From: Meconema thalassinum
Lineage: Eukaryota; Arthropoda; Insecta; Orthoptera; Tettigoniidae
Length of the DNA: 64,000 nucleotides
Direction: 5' to 3'
Assembly (NCBI GenBank): GCA_946902985.2
Contig: OX336389.2
Span: 789,632,979-789,696,978, forward strand
The notes beneath the pieces are model-generated. The model saw only the letters and a list, made by a program, of their open reading frames with translations. It made no database searches and was not told the DNA's origin. Below are positions 1-9,097 of the stretch, in pieces. The position numbers and the translations under genes were made by a program. Position 1 is the first letter of the stretch. Each line of letters starts with the position of its first letter.

Positions 1-257
1 TCCTGATGGGTCCATGACTACATCGGTAATTTTGAAACCTTTTCTGTACACGAAGGCGGTGCCCCGGACGTTGTCCCCCACATTTACTACATGGTCATAA
101 TTGTACATGCAGCCAAAATTATTTTCATTGACCTCCTGCAGAAACAATATATCAATATCATGCTCCTTCAAGAACCTACGCAGCAGGGTCGGTGTGGGGT
201 GACATTCTTCACGCCATTGACATTGAGAGTAGCAAACGTCGTGAGAATACCGGCCAT
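1..257 (-). pseudogene. LINE ORF2 start, AP-endonuclease fragment
   Basis: The minus strand starts with ATG at 257 and encodes FATLNVNG, then after a frameshift near 190-205 ILFLQEVNENNFG and a tract that runs off the window edge. The N of NVNG and the E of LQEV match the first two catalytic motifs of LINE apurinic/apyrimidinic endonucleases, which nick target DNA to prime reverse transcription. Only the first ~85 codons lie in the window. It sits downstream of the ORF1-like fragment at 419-957 in the same orientation, the usual ORF1-ORF2 order of a non-LTR retrotransposon. The frameshift means this copy does not encode a working enzyme. Confidence 0.75.
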
Positions 258-418
258 GCTCTGAAAAACGAGCACGAAATGTAGAAACAAAGGAGAGAAA
301 TACATGTTCTATATGCGATAGTGGCCCATAAAACGGGCGTTATTGATGAAAAACAAAAGAACAGCAGCAAATATTGTAGGTCAGCGTTTAGAATTGCCCA
401 GGGATTTGTCGGTACTCT

Positions 419-957
419 TCAGTCTCGGAGGTAATCGTGGGTCTCGATGACTAAGCGTGGCGGGTTTAACATGAGTGATTTCCTTGTGCGATGTAGCAGC
501 TCATATGGGTGTGGACGTAGTCTTTCCAGTGTCCGGAGCCGTCGCGTGGTGGTGAGCAGTACTAGCTGATCCACTCTCAGCAACCTCAATTTCCATATCG
601 TCATCTGTGGCAAGGATGTTTTCAGTGTCAGTTATATTGGTCAGTGGGGCCGTCGGGGGTGGATCCGGGACATGTCGTGAGGGGTTATCCTGCAGAACAT
701 CAGATCTCGTAGGCGTAATTACTTCAGCTGTTGTGTACACGCCGGAAATCCCGTCATGGTTTCCTGCTGGTAGAGGGACTGATAAATCGGTACCTTCACT
801 GTCCGGTTTCCGACGTTTGTGTGTGCTTTCATCTAGTGTAGGGGAGTCCGAGTGATCAACAGCGTGCTTAGGTACTGTAGCTGATGGCGGGTCAACGTGT
901 TCCGGGGCCCATGCTTGGGTTGGGGGGCTCGAGGTTGATGGGTCGACACATTTGGAA
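419..957 (-). pseudogene. LINE ORF1 C-terminal region (Ser/Pro/Thr-rich)
   Basis: A minus-strand frame is open from beyond 957 down to 501 and encodes a low-complexity Ser/Thr/Pro-rich tract with a basic cluster (KRRKPDSEG) and an acidic cluster (DDDMEIE). A shifted frame carries on to a stop at 419. No zinc knuckle lies in the retained part. Position just upstream of the endonuclease start at 257, in the same strand, makes it the C-terminal linker of LINE ORF1, the RNA-binding Gag-like protein. This rests on context more than on a diagnostic motif. Homology to this element appears to stop near 957, where the opposite-strand LINE begins. Confidence 0.5.
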
Positions 958-2798
958 ATTATCGTGTGCTCAGAAATCGTATTAAGCAGCTCGTAAGAAA
1001 CGCCAAATTCTCCTACATACAAAACGTGACAAAGAAGATGAATACAAGGAATGCCTGGAATAATATGCGTTCTCTAGGTATAGGCAAACAGCAGCAACAG
1101 ACACATGTACCAGACATACCACTTGATGAGTTAAATGAATATTTCACTGAAGAGAGAGTACCAACTAATTCAACACCCCATGCTCCTTTTCACCCACTAC
1201 CTGACCACCCGCTCTTTACATTAGATCCGGTTACGGCAGACAAAGTAAAAAATGTACTATATTCCATAAAATCAAAAGCCAGAGGAGTTGATAATATTCC
1301 CATATCCTTCATACATAATATCATCGGTGCCGTTCTACCAATTATTACTCACATATTCAACCATAGTCTTACAACTAACACCTTTCCCTCCCCATGGAAA
1401 CAAGCCAATGTCATCCCTATTCCTAAGAAAACCGAACCTTTATTGCCATCTCACCATCGGCCAATATCCATTCTACCTGCACTTTCAAAAGCCCTCGAGA
1501 GTCTGGTTCATGAGCAAGTACTTGAATATTTGAATAGCCGTTCTCTTTTAGACCCTCTGCAATCAGGTTTCAAGAAGGGACATAGCACCGCAACGGCATT
1601 ACTCAAAGTGACTGACGACATTAGGCAAGCAATGGACCAAGAACTGGTGACAATCCTCACCCTTCTCGACTTCAGCAGAGCTTTTGACACCATAAATACT
1701 CAGACACTATTGAAAATGATGGAATTTTATTACTTCGACCAGCAGACAATTAACGTTTTCGCATCATACCTGAATAATCGCCAGCAAGGTGTTGTAACCC
1801 AGGATAAAACTTCTCAGTGGCTAAGCAGAAAGACAGGCGCCCCACAGGGTAGTGTACTAGGACCCTTGCTTGCTGTACTATATATCGACGACATCTCATC
1901 TAATTTGAAAATTTGTAAATATCACGTATATGCAGATGATTTGCAAATATATTCCCACTGCAAGACAAATGACATTCCATTGACAATTGAAAATATCAAC
2001 ACTGACCTGCTACGACTTGGAAAATATTCTCAGGAAAATTCCCTTCTTTTGAATCACTCCAAAACACAAGTTATCATAATTGGCTCTCAAAAACTATTGA
2101 CGTCATTCCGAGATCAAATTATTCCCCCAATTGTACTGAACAACAATGAAATTCCATACTGTCCTACAGTGAAAAATCTAGGTGTTATAATAAATCAGAC
2201 TCTTAATTGGTCTGAACATGTACAGAGTGTATGCAAGAAGATTTTCGCAACGCTCCAATCCCTTAAAAGAAAAATATATATTTTACCATATAAAGTAAGA
2301 ATCGTACTCATACAGACACTAATACTTCCTATTCTTGACTACTGTGACGTTATTCTTGTAGACGCAACCAAAACATTAACTTTGAAACTTCAACGAGCTC
2401 TCAACTCTTGCATACGATTTATCTACGATCTGAGCTATGATAAACATATCACTCCCTATTATTGCGCACTTTCCTGGCTGAAACCTGAACTACGTCGATC
2501 ATATCACATTCTTGTCCAGATTTTCCGATTATTGTTTGACGATAGACCACTATACTTATCAAATAAATTCAAGTACTTGTCTTCTTTCCATGGTAATAAT
2601 ACACGCTCTGGTTCATCCCTCTCCATTCCTATTCATCGCTCCTCTATATTGTGCCCTTGTATATAACAGCGTCGTATATACGAGAATCAAACTTCGGGGA
2701 GCGTTCAGTCCGGATATGCTTTCACTAGAGCTCAAATACCAGACGGCTGCTTACAAATACAAGGACCATATGCAAAACTACAAACTAAGAAATGAGTG
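958..2798 (+). pseudogene. 5'-truncated LINE reverse transcriptase (CR1/L2/Jockey group)
   Basis: The frame is open through 2666 without a genuine ATG at its left edge, so the copy is 5' truncated and lacks the endonuclease. RT motifs in order: RPISILPALSKALE, QSGFKKGHSTATAL, LLDFSRAFDTI (first catalytic Asp), GAPQGSVLGPLL and YADDLQIY (catalytic Asp pair). The C-terminal SIPIHRSSIL is followed in another frame by YNSVVYTRIKL and a helical tail ending at 2798. The frame change is caused by a 10-nt insertion around 2650-2659; without it the two halves join in frame. RT copies element RNA into the genome by target-primed reverse transcription. Clade assignment is by motif appearance only. Confidence 0.85.
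2645..2664. other. 10-bp insertion flanked by TATAT duplications
   Basis: Within the LINE RT C-terminus, tgtgcccttg (2650-2659) lies between TATAT at 2645-2649 and TATAT at 2660-2664. The arrangement looks like a 5-bp target duplication around a tiny remnant. The same tgtgcccttg-TATAT string begins the second copy of the large repeat at 9099-9113, where the Gag-bearing element lies to its left. Confidence 0.6.
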
Positions 2799-5100
2799 AA
2801 AAACAAATAAAATTACCACCATTTAATAACTGAATAAAAACAACAAAACATAAAAAATAATATAAACAAAGTCCACCCTGAACTTTACTCCCACAGTACA
2901 ATAATTTACACAGATCTGAGTGGCCTAGAAAGGTCCACTCCAAAGAAATAAAATTGTGGATCAAATTCCACTTGTCTGATTAATATGTATGCACGCGTAT
3001 AACTACGCTAGAGAAGAAATAAGTACTTTTGATGGAGATTTGCTCACAGATGGAACAGCCAATATGCTTGCAAACCCCCATACTGCAAACCATTATTATG
3101 GCTTTATGGGACACACTCGTAGAATAACATACCAACAATTATAATTTTTACTGACACACGCAACCATATAAAATTTATAAACTAATTGATCTCCATCGAG
3201 ATCGCAGTGAGTCAGGAAACTCCCAGCAAAACAGAAGCTTGCCCAATGGCTCAATTGCTCAACACATACATGACAACAACGTGGCCGAACATCGAGACCA
3301 CCCGAGGTCAATGAACATGACAATAAATAAACAAGAAATAAGATGCCTAAAACCCGATGATATTTACATGAAATAAAAGCATGGATAAGCTAACACGCTG
3401 GGACTCGATCAATCAAAACGCGAACAGCACCCATTTACCGATTACAATTCTTTTATCATTAAACAGGCTTTATTTTAATATAAGATAAACAATTACGAAG
3501 AACGGAGACCTGGTCCGTGAATACTAATGAGCACAGCTTGCTCCTTATCTGATGGAGTGCGCCGCGTAGAAATACCTTCACTTACCACTCATTAGCGTCT
3601 GTGTTCAATACCAGCCCTCCTTGTCGAAGCTTTGAGTCATGCTATTTACAACAAGAGACTAGACAGTCCCGTTACGCCACCTGTTAATCGCGACATATAA
3701 ATTCACACACTTCTTGTCAATTCCAAAGAATTGCAAGAACATCGTAGAAGGGGATTCCAACATTTTCCTCGCAAGGATTAAATGCTTAACCTGGCCAAAG
3801 CTTCAGACAGAAACCAGGGTTCCCGAAAACTCCTATCCCATAAAACACATATTTGCAGACTCAACAAAGCATTTAGGGCAGAACACAACACAAATCTACC
3901 ACGGGCCGACACTCCAATCAAATATCATAGATTTTGTGTACCAAGACACTAAAAGGGAAACTTCATCAACAAATAAAGTCATTGGGCATATGACCCCTCA
4001 CTTAACAAAAATGCAACAAACGGCAATTAACACACAAGCCTGTGTAACAATAAAAATCTATACAATAAAAAGATTTCCCACCAATTCTATTATCTACTCT
4101 AGTTAATTCAGTTTCGCTTCAGTTATGATATCGGTTCCCAATTTGCGTCGCTTAGCCGCGCATTTTACGGTAGCGATACGCACTCGAGTACGCTTGCCCC
4201 GTGTACTTGACATCAACAAAAAAATAATCTTCATACAGATAGAATACATGCCACGTTGCTCATGAACTAAACTAAAGTGTGTCAGTACCACAAACCAACT
4301 ACAATAAAACACGAAGACAAAAATAAAATAAAATATTTACACAAAATAAAATGTTCCCACAAAACCATAACCAGTTTGTCAAATAATTAAATTATTTAGT
4401 ACTCATTCCTCTTTCTGCGTCGTCTCATCGAACATCGCCTGACATTCTCTCTCCAAAGTGTTTAGCTCATCTCAGACCACATGGAGCCGTAGAAACGTTG
4501 GTTCGATATCTTTCTCTGGGTCTGGAGTTCCATCTTGACGTTGAATAAAAATAAAAAAATAAAATGTTATTTATAGTCACACGTAATTTTCTATCTAAAT
4601 TTTGCCAATAGTTACTTTATTCACCATTTGTCTAGTGCAAAATTAAACGTAGACTTTCCCTAATAGTTGTAGTCGTGGGAGACTACTAAAATCTTACCGA
4701 TACACAAATTTCACACTCAGCTGTGCGCACACAACTTTATTATAATGTTTTCAATAATGACCCTATCTCTGACAAATTTAACACAGTATATCTTCACGGT
4801 ATGGAAAAGAATAAGTGATCACCTCACGGTGTCACCAAGAATCCACCTCCTCGTCACTCAGACGACAGTATTTATGTGAATATGGCAAAAAGACGGAGGG
4901 AGAGGGAAATCTATCACTAACTTCTATAATAATGCGACTATTGGCATGCAACAGGTATCAAACAGTTTGAAAAATTATACAGGTCACAATGGGGCTATCG
5001 TGCTCTGGAATCGATCATAGATTTCGTTAACCCAATCTTTCCCGCTTTCAACTTCAAGCCGGCGTCAGACGCTCCCTTGGCGCTAAAATTGGTGACCCTC
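2799..5100. other. AT-rich non-coding part of repeat copy 1
   Basis: After the LINE tail the sequence is AT-rich and I recognise no gene. Short open frames (such as 75 aa on the minus strand at 3096-3323 and 130 aa on the plus strand at 3714-4106) recur in copy 2 simply because the copies are nearly identical. They show no familiar domain. Confidence 0.6.
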
Positions 5101-5102
5101 TC

Positions 5103-5170
5103 TGATTGGTAGTTCATGACGTCAATATCGCAGTTTAGAACAGAAGCCTCTGTCCTATGATTGGTTGAAA
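5103..5170. promoter_or_regulatory. CRE and inverted CCAAT box cluster
   Basis: TGACGTCA (a perfect cAMP-response-element palindrome) lies between two ATTGG boxes (ctgattgg and tgattgg) within about 65 bp, the layout of a TATA-less promoter. The following 250 bp has no recognised coding region. The cluster is conserved in copy 2 at about 11552-11619. It could be a promoter of an unrecognised element or chance; no transcription start is visible. Confidence 0.3.
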
Positions 5171-5454
5171 GTTCCTCTCATCTCTCTCATCCAGCAACTA
5201 TCTTACTCGTAACGCTAGGGTGACAAAGAAATTACGGTCTGAAATGAGTCAGGACCCCAACACACCTTTGTCTGATAAAGTGTCTGTCAAACATTCCGAT
5301 CTCGTCACTCCTTTGTTTCAGGACTGGGCACGTTCAAACGTACTGTCTCCAAATAAGCTTGACATTTCGCAATCCAGTCTGGCCTTCCTGTATGATTCTG
5401 GCAGTAAAATCAGAATATAATGAAATGAATAATTAGAATCATTAATATGCGTAG

Positions 5455-5916
5455 TCACATGGTGCAGAATACTGGATTAGTCTCCCTTCAAAGTTCTCAG
5501 TCAGTCCGCCTCTGCTAGTTGACAAGTGTTTTCCTCGTTCCAATGTTTACATTCTCGCCCAGTCATTAGGACAATACCAGTCTGCTGCTCACTTGCCCAG
5601 CGCTTCGCCTGGGGCTAATTGTTGCTTGAAGACTATTCCCCTCTCTGTTGCTCGTCTGTCGACATACCTGTCAACTCTGCTTGCTTCAAGATGTAAACAG
5701 GCCAGACGCTAATCACTTCCTCGATGTCGTGCTGGCTTCTGCTTGCCCCCCGTTCACTTGCATGATGTTGGACGATCACGTATTTAAATCGCTGCATTAC
5801 TTCCAAGATTCCTCACTATGCTGAACGGTTTTCACTCCTCCATGCTGCCATCCTCTTCGTCTCTCCCGCGTGTTGCCATCTTTTTCCTCTCTCCCGCTTG
5901 TTGCCATCTTCTTCCT
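5455..5916. other. Non-coding 3' flank of the Gag ORF
   Basis: Downstream of the Gag stop (minus strand) lie three related ~28-bp units, GATGGCAACA(A/C)GCGGGAGAGA and a diverged third, then unassigned sequence to the repeat edge at 5454. The purine-rich units are candidate polypurine tracts, but no LTR start can be proven. Confidence 0.4.
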
Positions 5917-8487
5917 CTAGTAGTGACCAGTTTTTCGGATCGCACCGGTGTTTCTCTTCCCCACCGGGCTGCGTTCTCTAATGCCCTGTGCCACTAATCT
6001 TTGTTCGTCTTCCTTGCTGGCTTCGCTATTTGCTTGTTCTCCATGCAGCTGATCCAAGTATCTCTGCGTCTCTATGTGCATGGCTTCAAACCCTTGATTT
6101 GTTCTGCCTTCCTCATTGTATGTGTCGGGATTCTTCCGCTTGTCAATTGCCTGTTTCCAACGTCCTTGTTCACTTCCCTCGTTTGTATGAACTTCCTCTA
6201 AGTATTTCTGCGATTGAGCATGCCTATCGTTCCAGTCGTCTCGGTAGCTTCTAGAGTCCTCACGATTCTGAAATCTGCGGTCTTGCCATCTCTGATTTTC
6301 ATTCCGATCTCCCCATCTCCTGTATGGTACATCTTGTCTCCGATTGTCCCTCCATTGTTGAAATCCTCGTTGTTGGAATCTATTCTGTCCTTGGAACTGT
6401 CTGTTGTTATTACGGTTGTTATCGTAATGTTGGCGCTGTCTTTTCTCGACATCATCCTGACCTCTCACGGGTGTTGAAATGTTTGTATTTGTATTGGTAG
6501 CCTGGGATCTAGTTTTTACCTGGCTCGGCTTAATCACCTCGGTTGTATTTACCATTTCGACCTGTCTTCCAACTCTATTGTGTAAGTGGGACGTGGTTTC
6601 ATCTATCTGGCGCAGGATCTGTTCAGCGTGTACCGCGTCTGAAACGTTAGCTGCGACCAATACCTGCTGAACGTTAACGGGAAGCTGGCGTCCGATAGTC
6701 ATGACTAGCTCGGCCTCACTTAAAGGATTATCCAGATCTTTAAATTTAAGGAGCTGTGATGAAAAAAAATCTGAATACTTAGTTTGCTGAGTAGATTGGT
6801 ACTTTCTGGAGTACAATTCCATTCTTAACCCCTGTTGATATGAAGACGACCAATATTTTCGAAGGAAAGCATGCTTGAATGCATCTACGCTTTCAAACGT
6901 GTATTTGAAGCTCAAGTACCACGTTAAAACATTTCCAGTTAAAAAATTTTCCATCATGCGCAGTTGCCGGGCGGGAGCTATATCATTATCATTATAATAA
7001 TGTTCGACTTCCCGCAAGAATGCCTTGGGTGTGACTCCAGAATTTTCCATAAACTTAGCCGGTTTGAATTCATTAGAACGGATGATTTGTACAAGTTGAG
7101 GGTGCTGATTACCGTCATGTGGTGTAGAACTTCTCCCTATGTGATTACGAAATTCTTCCGTGTTCCAAGCAAGTGGACTTTCCGTGCCAACCTGACTACC
7201 AGTTGAATGAGTCGCCCCCGGGCTATCTCTGTCTCCATCTCTCCCCTTCATGCCTAATGACCCTGCATTATGTTCCATAGAAAATAATTCTGCTTTTATC
7301 AGCCTGTCACCTTGTTCTTTAAATTTTGCTTTTATCTCATCTTCTAACGTCTGTATCCGTGTGTGGTTCTCCCCCAGCTTCTTAATTACCGCCAACCTTT
7401 CTTCCTTGGAGTCCTTACATAATTTTTGCCAATCCTTTCTAACGTTTTCTATCTTCAGATTATTAGTGTCCTGGCTCACTTCGATCCGTTCCAAGCGATC
7501 CTCCATGTGTACATTGTTTTCTTCAATAGTGGCTTTTAATCCCTCCCGGTCTACTTCTGCATTTTTCCAGCGATCTGTTGATTGGTTTTCGAGACGGTCT
7601 ATGTCTTTTATAAGGCCGGTCACGTTTTCATCTACCGCCTTTATCTGTTCCTGTATAACTACGGTTATTTTCTCCACTTTATTAAATCTGTTTTGTAACC
7701 TGTCCTGTGCAGTTATAATTTCGCTATTTTTAGTTGTGCATGCCAATTCAATCTGTGCCAATTTTGCCAGAACTGTATCGTCTAAGTTATTAGGTTTAGC
7801 GTTAAACTGATCCTCAAGTTGTTTTATCTGTTTAACCTGCTTCTCATTGTTCTTACTTACATCTAAGGCGAGTAGTATAAGCTGTTTCCTTGTATGTTCT
7901 TTCATTTCAACCACTACATTATGGAGTTGCTCAGTGTTACGACTGTTTTGCGCGTCTATTTGAGAGTTTATTGATTCACTTTGTTGTGTCAATTGAGAAC
8001 TAATATTATCATTTTGTAGAGCTAATTGTGTATTAATACTGTCATTTTGAAGCGCTAATTGTGTATTAATAGATTCATTTTGAAGCGCTAATTGTGTGCC
8101 AATAGATTCATTAATTTGGGCTTTGATCACCGCTGACTGTTCAACCCTACTACTGTCTATTTGTGCCTTAAATGTTTCACTCTGTGCTATTAATTCCGCT
8201 GATTGTTCAGCCCTGCTACTGTCTATTTGTGCCTTAAATGTTTCACTCTGTGCTATTAATTCCGCTGATTGTTCAGCCCTGCTACTGTCTATTTGTGCCT
8301 TAAATGTTTCACTCTGTGCTATTAATTCCGCTGATTGTTCAGCCCTGCTACTGTCTATTTGTGCCTTAAATGTTTCACTCTGTGCTATTAATTCCGCTGT
8401 CATCTCCTGCCGTAACAACACCATTTGCTGCTGAGTGCGTGCCGCAGCGCTCTCTACAACCTGTCTTATTTCGTCTAAAGAAGCCAT
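5917..8487 (-). CDS. Coiled-coil Gag protein of a Ty3/Gypsy-like element
   Basis: An uninterrupted frame opens at 8562; I prefer the Met at 8487 (MASLDEIRQVVE), giving 856 aa, because the Gag at 50101 starts similarly with MALSEELQRLLE. In order (881-aa numbering): tandem 22-residue repeats (about 56-143), a long heptad-rich coiled coil to about 435, a Gag capsid domain at about 495-650 (GNVLTWYLSFKYTF, FKHAFLRKYW), and an Arg/Gln/Asn-rich tail at about 697-790 that may bind RNA in place of a CCHC zinc knuckle, which is absent. Retrotransposon Gag packages element RNA into cytoplasmic particles. An intact frame of this length beside no pol is unusual. It could be a non-autonomous element or a captured Gag gene. 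Confidence 0.75.
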   Translation of the reverse strand: MASLDEIRQVVESAAARTQQQMVLLRQEMTAELIAQSETFKAQIDSSRAEQSAELIAQSETFKAQIDSSRAEQSAELIAQSETFKAQIDSSRAEQSAELIAQSETFKAQIDSSRVEQSAVIKAQINESIGTQLALQNESINTQLALQNDSINTQLALQNDNISSQLTQQSESINSQIDAQNSRNTEQLHNVVVEMKEHTRKQLILLALDVSKNNEKQVKQIKQLEDQFNAKPNNLDDTVLAKLAQIELACTTKNSEIITAQDRLQNRFNKVEKITVVIQEQIKAVDENVTGLIKDIDRLENQSTDRWKNAEVDREGLKATIEENNVHMEDRLERIEVSQDTNNLKIENVRKDWQKLCKDSKEERLAVIKKLGENHTRIQTLEDEIKAKFKEQGDRLIKAELFSMEHNAGSLGMKGRDGDRDSPGATHSTGSQVGTESPLAWNTEEFRNHIGRSSTPHDGNQHPQLVQIIRSNEFKPAKFMENSGVTPKAFLREVEHYYNDNDIAPARQLRMMENFLTGNVLTWYLSFKYTFESVDAFKHAFLRKYWSSSYQQGLRMELYSRKYQSTQQTKYSDFFSSQLLKFKDLDNPLSEAELVMTIGRQLPVNVQQVLVAANVSDAVHAEQILRQIDETTSHLHNRVGRQVEMVNTTEVIKPSQVKTRSQATNTNTNISTPVRGQDDVEKRQRQHYDNNRNNNRQFQGQNRFQQRGFQQWRDNRRQDVPYRRWGDRNENQRWQDRRFQNREDSRSYRDDWNDRHAQSQKYLEEVHTNEGSEQGRWKQAIDKRKNPDTYNEEGRTNQGFEAMHIETQRYLDQLHGEQANSEASKEDEQRLVAQGIRERSPVGKRNTGAIRKTGHY
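8131..8394 (-). repeat. Four 66-bp tandem repeats inside gag
   Basis: Units start at 8131, 8197, 8263 and 8329 and encode four copies of a 22-residue helix, AELIAQSETFKAQIDSSRAEQ plus S, in frame. The last three are essentially identical, so the array has expanded recently or been homogenised. A shorter 11-residue repeat (LALQN-SINTQ) lies next to it at about 8000-8100. Confidence 0.95.
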
Positions 8488-8562
8488 CACCACAATACAC
8501 TTGAGAAAATAGAGAAAATGCCAATTGGCGATGTTCTCCGATACGTGCATACATATTAACAC

Positions 8563-9066
8563 ACATTTATATCAATTTACACATACTCAGTTCGTTTAAA
8601 TTTATAAACACAATCCCATTAATCCAATAGCATCCCTGAGTATCCTTCATTTTACATAATTTAAAACTTAACCCACACATTCAGTTATTAAATGCTAGCC
8701 TTACAAAACGCTACAAGACAGACTAATTAATCAAGTATTAATTGCCTTGGAAAAGCTACACGCCTTCCTATTACATACATGGAGTTGTCTTTCTATGCAA
8801 AGCTAATTTTTATCATAAATATGGGCGCCCAGTCTCACGATATTATCTTTACAATTAATGCAAGAAACAAAAAACGTGTACTGTATTTTACATTTGCAAC
8901 TCCTGATCTTACTGTATAATTCACTCACTTGGCGGTAATACCTTCGCCATAACTACGTTACTTAAAATTATCACATTCGGTGATTCAAATACTGTCACAT
9001 TCTGCCTCCACTTGTGGCGTGTCAGTTTATCAAAAATTGCGCTAGAAAAGCCTAAAACAGTGAAAT
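8563..9066. other. Leader between primer site and Gag
   Basis: AT-rich minus-strand leader with no ORF of note; it separates the putative PBS from the Gag start, as an LTR-element 5' UTR would. Confidence 0.4.
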
Positions 9067-9087
9067 GCCCCACGTTGGGTAATGCCA
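9067..9087 (-). promoter_or_regulatory. Primer binding site, tRNA-Lys-like
   Basis: On the minus strand TGGC-ATTA-CCCAACGTGGGGC matches the insect tRNA-Lys-complementary site TGGCGCCCAACGTGGGGC apart from ATTA in place of G. It lies upstream of Gag and about 20 bp from the right edge of the element, as expected for a PBS. The 3-nt expansion suggests decay. Confidence 0.55.
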
Positions 9088-9097
9088 GCGTTGCCTA

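Larger units (their letters stand above)
2650..5454. repeat. 2.8-kb direct repeat, copy 1
   Basis: This block is repeated at 9098-11903 with the same orientation and only scattered single-base differences (for example gcgccgcg versus acgccacg near 3588/10007, and one extra A near 10670). The repeat begins inside the LINE RT C-terminus, so both copies carry the LINE tail. It ends at tgcgtag; copy 1 then continues into the Gag element and copy 2 into another LINE tail. The identity implies a recent duplication, or a false duplication from joining two haplotypes. Confidence 0.9.

Noticed and set aside
5220..5420. 66-codon plus-strand frame, repeated at 11669-11869
   Set aside because: It opens with GTG, not ATG, has no recognised domain, and is identical in the second copy only because of the duplication.
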